Origin: an uncultured Clostridia bacterium
GTDB taxonomy: Bacteria; Bacillota; Clostridia; Lachnospirales; CAG-274
Assembly: GCA_944384195.1 (NCBI GenBank)
Contig: CALWSK010000013.1
Span: 1-64,000, forward strand
Direction: 5' to 3'
DNA length: 64,000 bases
Below, piece after piece: positions 37,497-46,184 of the stretch. The translations under genes were made by a program, and so were the position numbers. Each line of letters starts with the position of its first letter. The stretch's first letter is position 1. Under the pieces are notes generated by a model, which worked only from the letters and a program-made list of their open reading frames with translations, was not told where the DNA came from and did no database searches.

Positions 37497-38135
37497 ATGA
37501 AATTAAAAGTATTAATTATAAGAATAATGTCAATGATAGCTATTATTAATATATTTATTTATATAATATTAGAATTTGAAATAGATAAATTTATTTTTCA
37601 TATTATTGATAACACACGAGAATTTTTAATTAATATATTTATTAGTATATTTATCAGTATATTAACAATTCTAATAATGGCTATTATAGAATATTATTAT
37701 GAAAAAAGAAAATGCTTAGAAGAGTTTTATATAAGAGCATATATGATATTTGAAAAATTATAACATTTTAATATGTTAAACTATAAAAGTCAAGTAGAAT
37801 TTTTAAGGCAATTGCAAAATATTGACTTTAAAGAATTTGATAATTCATTTTATAATATACATTTTTTTAGAAAAACTAATTATTTAGAAGAAATACAGAA
37901 AGAAATATTTGTGCCCATTTGGAGTATAAAAACATTTTTAAATGAAAATTATTCTAATATAGAAAACTATTATAATAAAGGAGCTAAATATGATGAAATT
38001 AAAATTGATAATCTTATGAAAGATATAATATCCAAATTTGAAAGTATATGTGATAGTGAAACAATAAATAATATTAAATATTCATTAGATAATTTAAGTC
38101 AAAAAATTTATGGAAATAAAAAAGGTGATTTTTAG
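37497..38135 (+). pseudogene. Membrane protein interrupted by an in-frame TAA
   Basis: One reading frame broken by TAA at 37761-37763. The first part (88 residues) has two transmembrane helices (about 7-28 and 41-65) and ends YIRAYMIFEKL; the frame resumes at HFNMLNYKSQVEFLRQLQ and continues 120 residues of soluble helical sequence to 38135. No ribosome site precedes the second part. GAGG lies before the ATG at 37497. It is separated from the TOPRIM gene by a 63-bp promoter-like gap, so it may be cargo. No family is recognised; a readthrough or two-protein arrangement is possible but less likely. Confidence 0.55.
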
Positions 38136-38170
38136 AGTTTATTTTATACATAAACTCTTTTTTATTTTTA
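38134..38170 (+). terminator. Rho-independent terminator before oriT region
   Basis: AGAGTTTA (38134-38141) pairs with TAAACTCT (38151-38158) followed by a T-rich run. It separates upstream transcription from the oriT/mobC segment. Confidence 0.75.
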
Positions 38171-38204
38171 GTTTTTTATCAATCTTAACAAGCAAAGTGA
38201 GTAT

Positions 38205-38360
38205 AAGAAGTTTTGCAAAACTAAACTATACTAAAATTAATTTTAGGCAGGAATAGTGAAATGTCCTATTTCACACAACACAGCTTACAACCAAAGGTTG
38301 TAACGACATTTTTAAAAAATTTTTCCGAAAAGTTAATGTCAATTCCGAAAATTGACATTA
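38205..38360. other. oriT: Candidate oriT: cluster of five inverted repeats
   Basis: Five perfect inverted repeats within 155 bp just upstream of mobC: AGTTTTGCAAAACT (38209-38222), CTAAAATTAATTTTAG (38231-38246), GTGAAAT-5-ATTTCAC (38256-38274), TTACAACC-3-GGTTGTAA (38285-38303), and an 11-bp pair TAATGTCAATT-5-AATTGACATTA (38334-38360). Base composition is richer in G and C than around it. Transfer origins usually lie just upstream of relaxosome genes and combine such hairpins. The last repeat, 30 bp before the mobC start, may be a MobC binding or autoregulation site. The nick site cannot be told. Confidence 0.7.
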
Positions 38361-38389
38361 AATAAAAATTAAACAAAGGAGTAGAAAAT

Positions 38390-38860
38390 ATGAAAGAAGA
38401 ATTAATACAAATAACATTCAAAGTGCCAAAAGAAAAAGCAAATACACTTAAAATATTAAGTGCTAAAAAGCATATACCTTTAGCCGAATTAGTAAGAAGA
38501 TTAGTTGATAAAGGTTTAAATTTAGAAAGTAGTCGAGAAGATATAGACTTTATAACAGATATAATAAGACAAGAATTAACTTCTATTTATAGACTAGAAG
38601 ATATAAAAGAAATATTAGATAAACAAACAAATCGACTTGCTAAAATGATGATGAAAATAGGTAAAATGAGTACAGGACAACTATTTCTACTTATAAATAT
38701 GTTTTTAGAAATAGTTGATAGTGCAGATGAAAATAAGTTTGATGAAATATTAGAAAAGTCTATGAGAAATGGTGTAAACTATATGCAGAAAAAGGATTTT
38801 CAAATAAATGATTTTTTACAAGATGTTGACAATTTAAAACGTATTACAGATGAAATATAG
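38390..38860 (+). CDS. mobC: MobC-like ribbon-helix-helix relaxosome protein
   Basis: 156 residues. The N-terminus LIQITFKVPKEKANTLKILSAKKHIPLAELVRRLVDKGL is a ribbon-helix-helix DNA-binding domain (residues 4-45), followed by helices with LDKQTNRLAKMMMKIGKMSTGQLFLL. These are features of MobC accessory proteins that bind oriT and help the relaxase nick. AAGGAG before the ATG. A relaxase gene normally follows; here it is 9.3 kb away at 48172, beyond the bacteriocin island. Confidence 0.78.
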   Translation: MKEELIQITFKVPKEKANTLKILSAKKHIPLAELVRRLVDKGLNLESSREDIDFITDIIRQELTSIYRLEDIKEILDKQTNRLAKMMMKIGKMSTGQLFLLINMFLEIVDSADENKFDEILEKSMRNGVNYMQKKDFQINDFLQDVDNLKRITDEI

Positions 38861-38957
38861 ATTAAAAATTATTATGAATATTGACATTATAAATACTATA
38901 TTTTATTATAACGTATATATAGGTATTTATAATAAAATATAAAAAGAGGTGTTTATT

Positions 38958-41107
38958 ATAGGAAGATATGTATGTATTAAGCAAAATGATGAAAAAGATT
39001 GTAGTGTAGCTTGTTTAGCAACAATTTGTAAACATTATGGATTACAAAAAAATATAAGTAAAATAAGAGAAATATCTGGAACAGATAATGATGGTACGAG
39101 TGCATTAGGTTTAATTAAAGGAGCAGAGAAACTTGGGTTTAGTGCAAAAGGGGTAAAAGGAGATAAGGAATCTATATTTAGTGAATTTCCACTTCCAGCA
39201 ATAGCACATATAATAGTTGATAATAAATTTTTCATTATATTGTTATACATAAAATAAGTAAAAAAGCTATTATTATAGCAGACCCAGCGAAAGGTATAAT
39301 TAAATATACTCCAGATGATTTTTTTAATATTTGGACAGGTATTTTAATAATTTTAAAGCCAACAATAAATTTTAAAAAAGGTAATGAAAAAATAGGGCTT
39401 ATTGAAAGATTTTTACCATTAGTAATATCACAGAAATTTATGATATTTCAAGTTATTCTATGTTCTTTATTTATAACTATTTTAGGGTTATTGGGTTCTT
39501 TTTATATAAAATTTTTATTAGATGATATATTACCATATAATCTAAATAGTACATTACATATACTATCTATTGGAGTAATAATAGCATATGTATTTCAAGT
39601 TTTTTTTACTGGAATAAGAAGTCATTTACTATTATTTGTAAGTCAAAAATTTGATATATCACTATTATTAGGATATTATGAACATATTATGAAATTACCA
39701 ATGAATTTTTTTTCAACGAGAAAAACTGGAGAAATTATTTCAAGATTTAATGATGCTATTTCTATAAAAAATATTCTTGCTAATGGAACAGTAACCATTA
39801 TTTTAGATAGTTTTATGTTCATTATAGGAGCTATTATTTTATATTTTCAAAATATATATTTATTTGGCATAGCTTTATTGATAGCATTATTATATATTTT
39901 AACGGTTATAGTATTTAATAAAAAAATTAAAAAAGAAAATGAAAATTTAATGGAGAGTAACTCAAAATTAACTTCATATCTTATAGAATCATTAAATGGA
40001 ATTGAAACAATAAAACTTTTTAATGCTGAGAGAAAAATAAATCTAAAAATAGAAAAAAAGTTTATAACTTTTATAAAAAATACTTTTAATTTATCATTAA
40101 CAAGCAATTTACAATCAATTATAAAAATGTCTATTGAATTGATTGGGAGTGTTTTGATACTATGGGTAGGAAGTATCCAAGTTTTTAAAGGTAATATATC
40201 GGCAGGAGAACTAATCACTTTTAATGCATTATTAGTATATTTTTTAAACCCTATAAAAAATTTAATTAATTTACAACCTCAATTTCAAACAGCATTAGTT
40301 GCTTCAAATCGTTTGGGAGAAATTTTAGATTTAGATGTAGAAATTAAAGATGATAAAAAAATAACTCCAAGTAATTTTAATGGTGATATTGAGTTTAAGA
40401 ATGTAAATTTTAGATATGGTACTAGAAAATTGATATTAAAAAATATAAATCTTACTATAAAAAGTGGAGAAAAAATTGCTTTAGTTGGAGAAAGTGGCTC
40501 TGGAAAAACAACACTAGCTAAATTATTACTTAATTTTTATGAAATAGAAAGTGGAGAAATTTTAATTGATAACTATAATATTTTAGATATAGATAAAAAT
40601 ATCTTAAGAGAAAAAATTGCATATGTATCTCAAGATACATTTTTATTTAGTGGTACGATTATTGAAAATTTAACTTTAGGTATAGATAACTTAAATTTAG
40701 AAGATGTAATTCAAGCTTGTAAAATGGCTCAAGCACACGATTTTATTAACAATTTACCATTAAGATATGATACATATATAGAAGAAAACGGAAGTAATTT
40801 ATCTGGTGGACAAAAACAAAGATTATCTATTGCAAGGGCAATATTAAAAAATCCTAATATTTTGATATTTGATGAGGCAACAAGTAATTTAGATTCTATA
40901 ACAGAAAATGCTATTGATAGAACATTAAAAGAATTTAGTAAAGATATTACAACAATTATTATAGCACATAGATTAAGTACAGTAATGAATTGTGATAAAA
41001 TAATTGTATTAAATAATGGAGAAATAGTTGAATATGGTACACATAATGAATTAATTTCTAAAAATGGTAGATATTATTCTTTATGGAAAGAGCAATATTC
41101 AGAATAA
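38958..41107 (+). pseudogene. C39-peptidase ABC exporter for double-glycine peptides, frameshifted
   Basis: Bacteriocin maturation exporter in two frames. The first part (to 39257) is the C39 peptidase with QNDEKDCSVACLATICKHYG (catalytic Cys) and PAIAHIIVDNKF; the frame breaks at the T5 run 39228-39232. One more T would restore HYIVIHKISKKAIIIADPAKG (His and Asp). The rest (39440-41107 as a 555-residue frame) has six membrane helices, Walker A GESGSGKTT, signature LSGGQKQR and Walker B ILIFDEATSNLD. The start is also doubtful: AGAGGTG is followed by ATT or ATA (38958), with no usable ATG. A GTG at 38949 lies inside the ribosome site. Confidence 0.82.
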
Positions 41108-41120
41108 GGAGTGGCTTATT

Positions 41121-42656
41121 ATGGAACCAATTATACAAAATATAGAGGATATAAAAGAAAGCAAAGAATTATATGACAAGTCTCCTAGTAAAATTTATAT
41201 TATTTCCATATTTATGTTTTTATGTTTTTTAATTATTTTATTCATTTGGTTATTTTATGGTGAAATAGATATAGTTTCTAAGGGAACAGGTATAATAGAG
41301 GCAAATGAAAATATAAGCACAATAAAAAGTAAAGTAGCTGGAGAAATAAAAACTTGGAATATAGAAGAAGGTAAATATGTAGAAAAAGGAGAAGTTTTAT
41401 TTGAAATAAATACAGAGAATTTAGAAGTAAAAAAAATACAATTAGAAAAAAGTATTTTTGAGTTAAAAAATGAGATTAATTTATTAAACAAAATGATAAA
41501 AAGTATTGAAAATAATAAAAATTTATTTAAAAAAGAAATTGAAAGTGAAAAAGAATATTATTATAAATATTTAAATTATCAAGAACAGTATAATATTCTT
41601 AAGTTAAATTCAAAACAAGATTTAAATAACATAAATGTAAGTAATGAAAAAAATTCTTTAAACAAAGAATATTATGAAAAAGAAATTGAAAATCTTACTA
41701 ATGAGTTAAGTGAATTAAATGAATATTTAGAATCTATAGAAAAAAAAGAAAATTTATTTACAAATAAAAATTCTAATTATTCAATAGATTTTTCAATATT
41801 TATGTCAAAAATTTCACAAATTGAAAAGTTAATAAGTGAAAAACAAAAGAAATATAATGATATGAATATTCTATTTACACAGGGAGCAATTTCTAAAAGT
41901 GAATTAGATACGGCTAAGAAAGATTTTGAAACAGAGAGTAAAAATTTAGAATTAACTAGAAATTCAAAAATACTAGAAATAAAAAACAAGATAGAAACTA
42001 TTAATAGTACATTAGCAAAATATAAAAATGAAGATAAAAACTTAAGTATAAATGATGAAGTAAATAATATAAACCATAATATAACAGAAACAAAAATTAA
42101 AAATTTTGAAACAAGTAATATTGTAAATATCTATAATGAAATAAATAAAAAAGAAGAATTAATAAATGGTTATAATAAGGAACTAGAAACTATTGAATTA
42201 GGCATAAAAAATAATGTTATAAGATCTCCTATTGATGGAATTTTAAATTTAGTAAATAATTATAATGTTGGAGATTTTATTAATCTAGATACTAATATTT
42301 GTACAGTAGTTCCTAAAGATAGTGATATATATAATGTTAGAATAACTATCGCTAATAGAGATATTGGTAAAATAAAATTAGGAGATGATATTGAATATAG
42401 AATAGATGCATTACCATATAAAGAATATGGCAAGTTTAAAGGAAAAGTAAAATTTATTTCAAGCAATTCTATTACATATGAAAATGGTAAAAGTTTATAT
42501 TATATAAACGGCAGTATTGAAAATAAAGAAATTTATAGTTATAAAGGTGTTCCTAATGAATTGAAAATAGGTATGAGTGCTAATGTTAGTATAATAACTG
42601 ATAGAAAAAAAATAATTTACTATATTTTAGAAAAATTAAATATAAAAAATAATTAA
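41121..42656 (+). CDS. HlyD-family bacteriocin secretion accessory protein
   Basis: About 511 residues: one N-terminal transmembrane helix (about 30-50), a biotinyl-lipoyl-like half (IKSKVAGEIKTWNIEEGKYVEKGEVLF), long coiled coils (about 95-345), the second lipoyl half (NNVIRSPIDGILNLVNNYNVGDFI) and a beta-barrel C-terminal region. AAGGAGTGG precedes the ATG at 41121. It pairs with the C39 exporter to move peptides across the envelope. Its last 48 codons are duplicated at 44963, marking the edge of a repeat unit. Confidence 0.9.
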   Translation: MEPIIQNIEDIKESKELYDKSPSKIYIISIFMFLCFLIILFIWLFYGEIDIVSKGTGIIEANENISTIKSKVAGEIKTWNIEEGKYVEKGEVLFEINTENLEVKKIQLEKSIFELKNEINLLNKMIKSIENNKNLFKKEIESEKEYYYKYLNYQEQYNILKLNSKQDLNNINVSNEKNSLNKEYYEKEIENLTNELSELNEYLESIEKKENLFTNKNSNYSIDFSIFMSKISQIEKLISEKQKKYNDMNILFTQGAISKSELDTAKKDFETESKNLELTRNSKILEIKNKIETINSTLAKYKNEDKNLSINDEVNNINHNITETKIKNFETSNIVNIYNEINKKEELINGYNKELETIELGIKNNVIRSPIDGILNLVNNYNVGDFINLDTNICTVVPKDSDIYNVRITIANRDIGKIKLGDDIEYRIDALPYKEYGKFKGKVKFISSNSITYENGKSLYYINGSIENKEIYSYKGVPNELKIGMSANVSIITDRKKIIYYILEKLNIKNN

Positions 42657-42981
42657 TAAATTTATAATTTATATTATCTTTTTAATTGATTAAACCTAAA
42701 ATATTAGTTTGCATAATATACAATATAAGTAAATAAATATGTATTTTGTTAATATTAAATATATATATTATACAAAAATGTATTGTTAAATTTATTAAAT
42801 ATTACTATTGATTTAGTTAAAATATTGCAGTATTATTGATATATAAACAATTAATTAGCTAATTAATGATTACAGAATCATAAAAGTATAGAATATTTTA
42901 TTTTTATAATGAAAGGTGGTTTTATATATGGAAAAATTTGAATTATTAAATGAAAATGAATTAGAGAATATTGATGGCGGT
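42513..42981. repeat. Duplicated segment, copy 1 (hlyD end, promoter, leader)
   Basis: From AGTATTGAAAATAAAG in the hlyD gene through the intergenic region to the double-glycine leader codons. A diverged second copy lies at 44963-45315. The intergenic gap 42657-42927 holds this promoter region and no gene. Confidence 0.85.
42850..42867. promoter_or_regulatory. 18-bp palindrome in bacteriocin promoter region, copy 1
   Basis: ATTAATTAGCTAATTAAT, a perfect palindrome 60 bp before the class IIa bacteriocin start and conserved exactly in the second promoter copy (45182). Likely operator for a shared regulator not encoded in the window. Confidence 0.6.
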
Positions 42982-43128
42982 AAAATTACTCATTACCCAA
43001 ATGGTGTTTATTGTAATAGTGAAACAGGAACATGCTCTGTTGACTGGGAAGAAGCAAAAGCCTCTATTGGTAAAATTATAGTAAATGGATGGATTCAATA
43101 TGGACCTTTAGCTCATTCTTTTAACTAA
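42928..43128 (+). CDS. Pediocin-like (class IIa) bacteriocin precursor, variant motif
   Basis: 66 residues: an 18-residue leader ending ELENIDGG, then a 48-residue mature peptide KITHYPNGVYCNS with the rest TGTCSVDWEEA, SIGKIIVNGWIQYGP. The class IIa pediocin box is YGNGVxCx4CxVxW; here it reads YPNGV with six residues between the cysteines instead of four, while the C-terminal IGKIIVNGW half is canonical. These peptides permeabilise cells through the mannose phosphotransferase receptor. AAAGGTGG site; the leader fits the C39 exporter. The next gene is its immunity protein. Confidence 0.87.
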   Translation: MEKFELLNENELENIDGGKITHYPNGVYCNSETGTCSVDWEEAKASIGKIIVNGWIQYGPLAHSFN

Positions 43129-43141
43129 GTGGTGAATTATT

Positions 43142-43456
43142 ATGGATAAACAATTTAATAAAGTTAATGAACTTATAAGTGAATTGTCTTCTATTTTATG
43201 TCAAGAAGAAATAAAATCAAATAAAGATATAACTGAATTTTTGATTCATTGTAAAAAACAATTAGAAGAAGGATATCCATATGATTTAGTTTGTACAAAA
43301 TTAACTAAAAATATTAATTTTTATTTATTAAGCCATAATTTTAAAGCTCCAGATTCAATTTTAAATTTATATAACAAAATCAAAAATGGAGATTTAAAAT
43401 ATAAAGGAATAATGGCATATATATTAAATATTACAAATATTTTTAGTAGAAATTAA
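43142..43456 (+). CDS. Class IIa bacteriocin immunity protein (EntA-immunity fold)
   Basis: 104 residues, all helical: VNELISELSSILC, ITEFLIHCKKQLEEGYP, LVCTKLTKNINFYLLSHNF, ILNLYNKIKNGDLKYKGIMAYIL. The pattern and length match four-helix-bundle enterocin A/pediocin immunity proteins, which act inside the cell against the pore on the mannose phosphotransferase complex. It begins 13 bp after the bacteriocin gene, the normal arrangement. Confidence 0.8.
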   Translation: MDKQFNKVNELISELSSILCQEEIKSNKDITEFLIHCKKQLEEGYPYDLVCTKLTKNINFYLLSHNFKAPDSILNLYNKIKNGDLKYKGIMAYILNITNIFSRN

Positions 43457-43478
43457 TGTATAAAAAATTATAAGATAA

Positions 43479-43697
43479 GCTATTAATAATATTTTAAATA
43501 AAAATGTATTAGGAAATATTGATGGTGGCGATAATTGGAAAATAATTTCTTCTGTTGGACCAGGATTTTATCAACGAAATACGGATACAGGTGAATATCG
43601 TTGGATTCAAACTAAAGATAATTTTTCATATACTTTAGAGGTAATTACTAATGGTTGGTCTAGTTCATTAGCAGGAGGATATTTTGTTCAAAAATAA
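43479..43697 (+). pseudogene. Lactococcin A-like bacteriocin, start codon lost
   Basis: Open frame of 72 residues without ATG, GTG or TTG: leader remnant INNILNKNVLGNIDGG, then a mature part with SSVGPGFYQRNTDTGEYRW, IQTKDNF and ITNGWSSSLAGGYFVQK. This parallels lactococcin A (LYYNTNTHKYVYQQTQNAF, TIVNGW, AAGGF). The upstream leader codons and ribosome site are missing; only ATT could start. Probably no longer made. It overlaps its immunity gene by 14 bp. Confidence 0.75.
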
Positions 43698-44004
43698 AAT
43701 AAATAAAAAATTAACTGAAGAAAAACTATTATTAGAAGTTTATGATTTGATACTGAATACAGAAACTTATGAAGAGGAAAGAATCAAGCTTATAAACTTT
43801 AAAAATTCTATTGAATTAGGTAAAGAATTTGAAAGGCAGTTAACAATTTTAGCAGAAGAATTAAGAATATTATCATTAAAAAAATTAAAGCTTAATGAAA
43901 CTCTTAGTAAGGATGTTGGAAAATTTTATATGAAAATTTCATCAACTAACCTTTTAAAAAAGAACTTAGGAACTGGACTTGTTGGTATTAGTTTTCCTAC
44001 CTAA
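43684..44004 (+). CDS. Lactococcin A immunity protein (LciA-like)
   Basis: 106 residues from a TTG start 5 bp after GGAGG, which lies inside the 3' end of the broken bacteriocin gene. The helical body and the C-terminal SKDVGKFYMKISSTNLLKKN with LGTGLVG parallel LciA ([20 protein letters not shown], LGGGL). LciA locks the mannose phosphotransferase permease to protect producers. The gene stays intact although the partner bacteriocin lost its start, so it may serve as orphan immunity. Confidence 0.75.
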   Translation: MFKNKINKKLTEEKLLLEVYDLILNTETYEEERIKLINFKNSIELGKEFERQLTILAEELRILSLKKLKLNETLSKDVGKFYMKISSTNLLKKNLGTGLVGISFPT

Positions 44005-44165
44005 AATTTTTAAAAAATTATGGGATATAGAACCTCTTAGATTCATGTTATTAATTATTGTCTTTACATATATGATTGAAAAATTTTTTAAACTGTTAAT
44101 TTTGTTTTTTTAATATCATATGTATTTTTATTTTATAAAATAGAGAATTATTGTATATAAAAAAT

Positions 44166-44312
44166 ATGAGAGAAGAAGTTTATTTAGAAAAATTTAATAT
44201 TTTAAATGAAAATGAATTACAAAATATTGATGGATCAATTGGTGTGGGTGCTTTAATTGCTGTTTGTGTAACATCTTGTTCTGCGGGTGTTTATAATGAA
44301 CTAAAAAAATAG
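44166..44312 (+). CDS. Double-glycine-type bacteriocin-like peptide
   Basis: 48 residues. The leader EKFNILNENELQNIDGS is almost the same as the class IIa leader, with GS at the cleavage site; the mature part is short (25 residues), hydrophobic and has two cysteines (VCVTSCSAG). No strong ribosome site is visible. Likely a bacteriocin-like peptide exported by the C39 system. The gap 44005-44165 holds only a doubtful hydrophobic frame. Confidence 0.65.
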   Translation: MREEVYLEKFNILNENELQNIDGSIGVGALIAVCVTSCSAGVYNELKK

Positions 44313-44323
44313 AGGTGATCCGT

Positions 44324-44464
44324 ATGGATTCTATATATAATTTATTTTTAGAAATTTTTAAAATTCCTTTAATAAAGTGGGCTATTTATATTAATCTCAT
44401 TTGTATAGCTATAATAGGCAGTTATAATGTAGGGATTATATTTGGAAAGTGTTTAAAATATTAA
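44324..44464 (+). CDS. Small hydrophobic membrane peptide
   Basis: 46 residues: amphipathic start MDSIYNLFLEIFKIPL, one transmembrane helix (about 19-31) and a glycine-spaced end GSYNVGIIFGKCLKY. AGAGGTGAT precedes the ATG. It begins 11 bp after the preceding bacteriocin-like gene and may be its immunity peptide or partner. It resembles the peptide at 44656 in layout. Confidence 0.55.
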   Translation: MDSIYNLFLEIFKIPLIKWAIYINLICIAIIGSYNVGIIFGKCLKY

Positions 44465-44655
44465 ACTTTTTATAATTTATAATTAACTTTTTATTTACTT
44501 TATTTAGTGTTTTTAGTGGCGTTTAAAATATTAGCTAATAAAATATATTGTAATAATTTAATATTTTTAATATTTTAGTATAAAAAATATTAAAAATTAA
44601 AAATAAATCAATATGAGAACTTTAATATAGTATTTTAAAATATGAGGTGGTTATA

Positions 44656-44790
44656 TTGAATTTTTTTAATGAATTAGAAAAATTAATTAATAATCCATTT
44701 TTGTACAAATACTTTTTAATTACGCTTATTTTGATTTTTTCTTATATAATAGGAAATGGAATAGGAAAATTTATTGGTTATATAACATAA
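44656..44790 (+). CDS. Small hydrophobic membrane peptide, paralogue-like
   Basis: 44 residues from TTG with GAGGTGG 5 bp upstream: MNFFNELEKLINNPF, a transmembrane helix LYKYFLITLILIFSYIIG, then NGIGKFIGYIT. Same design as the peptide at 44324 (amphipathic helix, membrane helix, glycine-spaced GxxxGK tail). Probably an immunity or helper peptide of this locus. Confidence 0.5.
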   Translation: MNFFNELEKLINNPFLYKYFLITLILIFSYIIGNGIGKFIGYIT

Positions 44791-44915
44791 AAATGTTGTA
44801 TTTGAGATATTTTAAAATTTATAATTTTTGTCAAATAAAAACTTTTAATTTTAAAATTTAATTTAACTATCTCTCAACAAATAATATGAAAACTATAAAA
44901 AATTATAAATATATA

Positions 44916-44945
44916 AAAGGGTATGGTAATAATCCATACCTTTTT
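44916..44945 (+). terminator. Rho-independent terminator
   Basis: GGTATGG (44920-44926) and CCATACC (44934-44940) with T5. It lies directly before the second copy of the duplicated segment. The 44791-45259 gap holds this terminator and the duplicated hlyD end and promoter. Confidence 0.8.
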
Positions 44946-44962
44946 GTAGTTTTAATATTTAA

Positions 44963-45315
44963 AGTATTGAAAATAAAGAAATTTATAGTTATAAAGGTGT
45001 TCCTAATGAATTGAAAATAGGTATGAGTGCTAATGTTAGTATAATTACTGATAAGAAAAAGATAATATACTATCTTTTAGAAAAATTAAATATAAAAAAA
45101 TAATTAGATAAGTATATAAAAAATTATTAAATTTGTATATTGATTTAATTTAAATATTAGTGTATTATTACAATATAAACAATTAATTAGCTAATTAATA
45201 ATTACATAATTATAGAAGCACAAAATATTTTATTCTTATAATGAAAGGTGGTTTTATATATGGAGAATTTTGAATTATTAAATGAAAATGAATTAGAAAA
45301 TGTTGATGGTGGAGT
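44963..45315. repeat. Duplicated segment, copy 2
   Basis: Near-identical to 42513 onward: the last 46 or so codons of hlyD (SIENKEIYSYKGVPNELKIG and so on, now without the rest of the gene), then the promoter region with the palindrome and the leader codons MENFELLNENELENVDGG. Copy 1 has extra intergenic sequence. The hlyD part here is a fragment, not a gene. Confidence 0.85.
45182..45199. promoter_or_regulatory. 18-bp palindrome, copy 2
   Basis: Same ATTAATTAGCTAATTAAT as at 42850, again 60 bp before a bacteriocin start codon. A partial version (TTAACTAATTA) lies before the gene at 45490. Confidence 0.6.
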
Positions 45316-45415
45316 ATCAGCTCTAATATTACCTACTGAAATGGGAAATATGCCAGGATTTGTAATAGGAGCTATGGTAGGAGCTATGATGGGTAGTTCT
45401 CCAAAGTTAAATTAA
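45260..45415 (+). CDS. Double-glycine bacteriocin peptide with GxxxG motif
   Basis: 51 residues: leader MENFELLNENELENVDGG (18) plus a 33-residue mature peptide VSALILPTEMGNMPGFVIG followed by AMVGAMMGSSPKLN. The GxxxG-like spacing is typical of two-peptide class IIb bacteriocins. AAAGGTGG site. The leader and promoter are the duplicated cassette, but the mature part is unrelated to the class IIa peptide. Confidence 0.75.
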   Translation: MENFELLNENELENVDGGVSALILPTEMGNMPGFVIGAMVGAMMGSSPKLN

Positions 45416-45489
45416 ATTATAAAATAGTGATTTATTATTATCATAATAAATAAATAATTAACTAATTACTTTTTTAAGGAGGAATTGAT

Positions 45490-45714
45490 ATGAAACAATT
45501 TGAAATGATTGATGTTGTAGAGCTTGAAGTAATTGATGGTAATGGAATTGGTGGTGCACTTGGAGGGGCTGTTATCGGAGCATGTACAGAGGTTACTGCA
45601 CATGTTGCTGGAAGTATTATTGAAGATAAAGATGTTACTTTTGGATCAGTTATGGGAAGTTTAGCTAAAGGAGCTGCAACTGGAGCTTGGACTGGTTCTA
45701 AATTACCGTTTTAA
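45490..45714 (+). CDS. Class IIb-like bacteriocin peptide (BlpK/lactobin type)
   Basis: 74 residues. The leader MKQFEMIDVVELEVIDG is followed by NGIGGALGGAVIGACTEVT and a glycine/alanine-rich end GSLAKGAATGAWTGSKLPF with several GxxxG spacings, as in BlpK-like and lactobin A/cerein 7B peptides. The cleavage site reads DGN instead of GG. AAGGAGG site. Probably works with the peptide at 46185. Confidence 0.7.
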   Translation: MKQFEMIDVVELEVIDGNGIGGALGGAVIGACTEVTAHVAGSIIEDKDVTFGSVMGSLAKGAATGAWTGSKLPF

Positions 45715-45732
45715 TGTTTGAGTTACAATAAT

Positions 45733-46158
45733 ATGAACGAAAAATCAAAAATATTTTTAGTTTCTTTTATATATCTTTTAATTACTACTACATTACAATT
45801 TATATTTAAGAATGTTTATATTGGCAATTATATATTAAATAGTGAAGATAGAATATTTATTACTGAAGTAGCCTTTATTATTATGGATTATATATTGTTT
45901 AAAATTATTTCTCCAAGTAATAATTTTATTTTAAAAGTATATATTATCGAAAGGTATATATTATTAATTCTAGTATTATTATTTTATACTTCTGATATAT
46001 ATATGATGATTATAAATCTTATTAGTACTATCTTAATTATTAAATTGTGTAAAAATTTTGTTTTTAAGCGTGAAAAAAGTATTTTTGAAAGTAAAGAAAT
46101 AGAATTTAAAATATTTGCTATGTATTTACAAGAAATGATTTTTTTATTTTCTACTTAG
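45733..46158 (+). CDS. Membrane protein, probable bacteriocin immunity
   Basis: About 141 residues with four transmembrane helices (about 8-24, 43-62, 72-92, 95-112). It lies between two bacteriocin-type peptide genes, where polytopic immunity proteins are usual. No clear ribosome site precedes ATG 45733; TTG 45718 is another possible start. No family is recognised. Confidence 0.55.
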   Translation: MNEKSKIFLVSFIYLLITTTLQFIFKNVYIGNYILNSEDRIFITEVAFIIMDYILFKIISPSNNFILKVYIIERYILLILVLLFYTSDIYMMIINLISTILIIKLCKNFVFKREKSIFESKEIEFKIFAMYLQEMIFLFST

Positions 46159-46184
46159 AATTTAATGTTTAGGAGGAATTTAAT

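Noticed and set aside
44010..44115. Hydrophobic frame (FLPKIFKKLWDIEPLRF...) after the LciA-like gene
   Set aside because: It resembles the small membrane peptides nearby, but has only a TTG inside the previous gene and no clear ribosome site.
44963..45103. Second hlyD-like frame
   Set aside because: Only the last 46 or so codons are present; it is the edge of a duplicated segment, not a gene.
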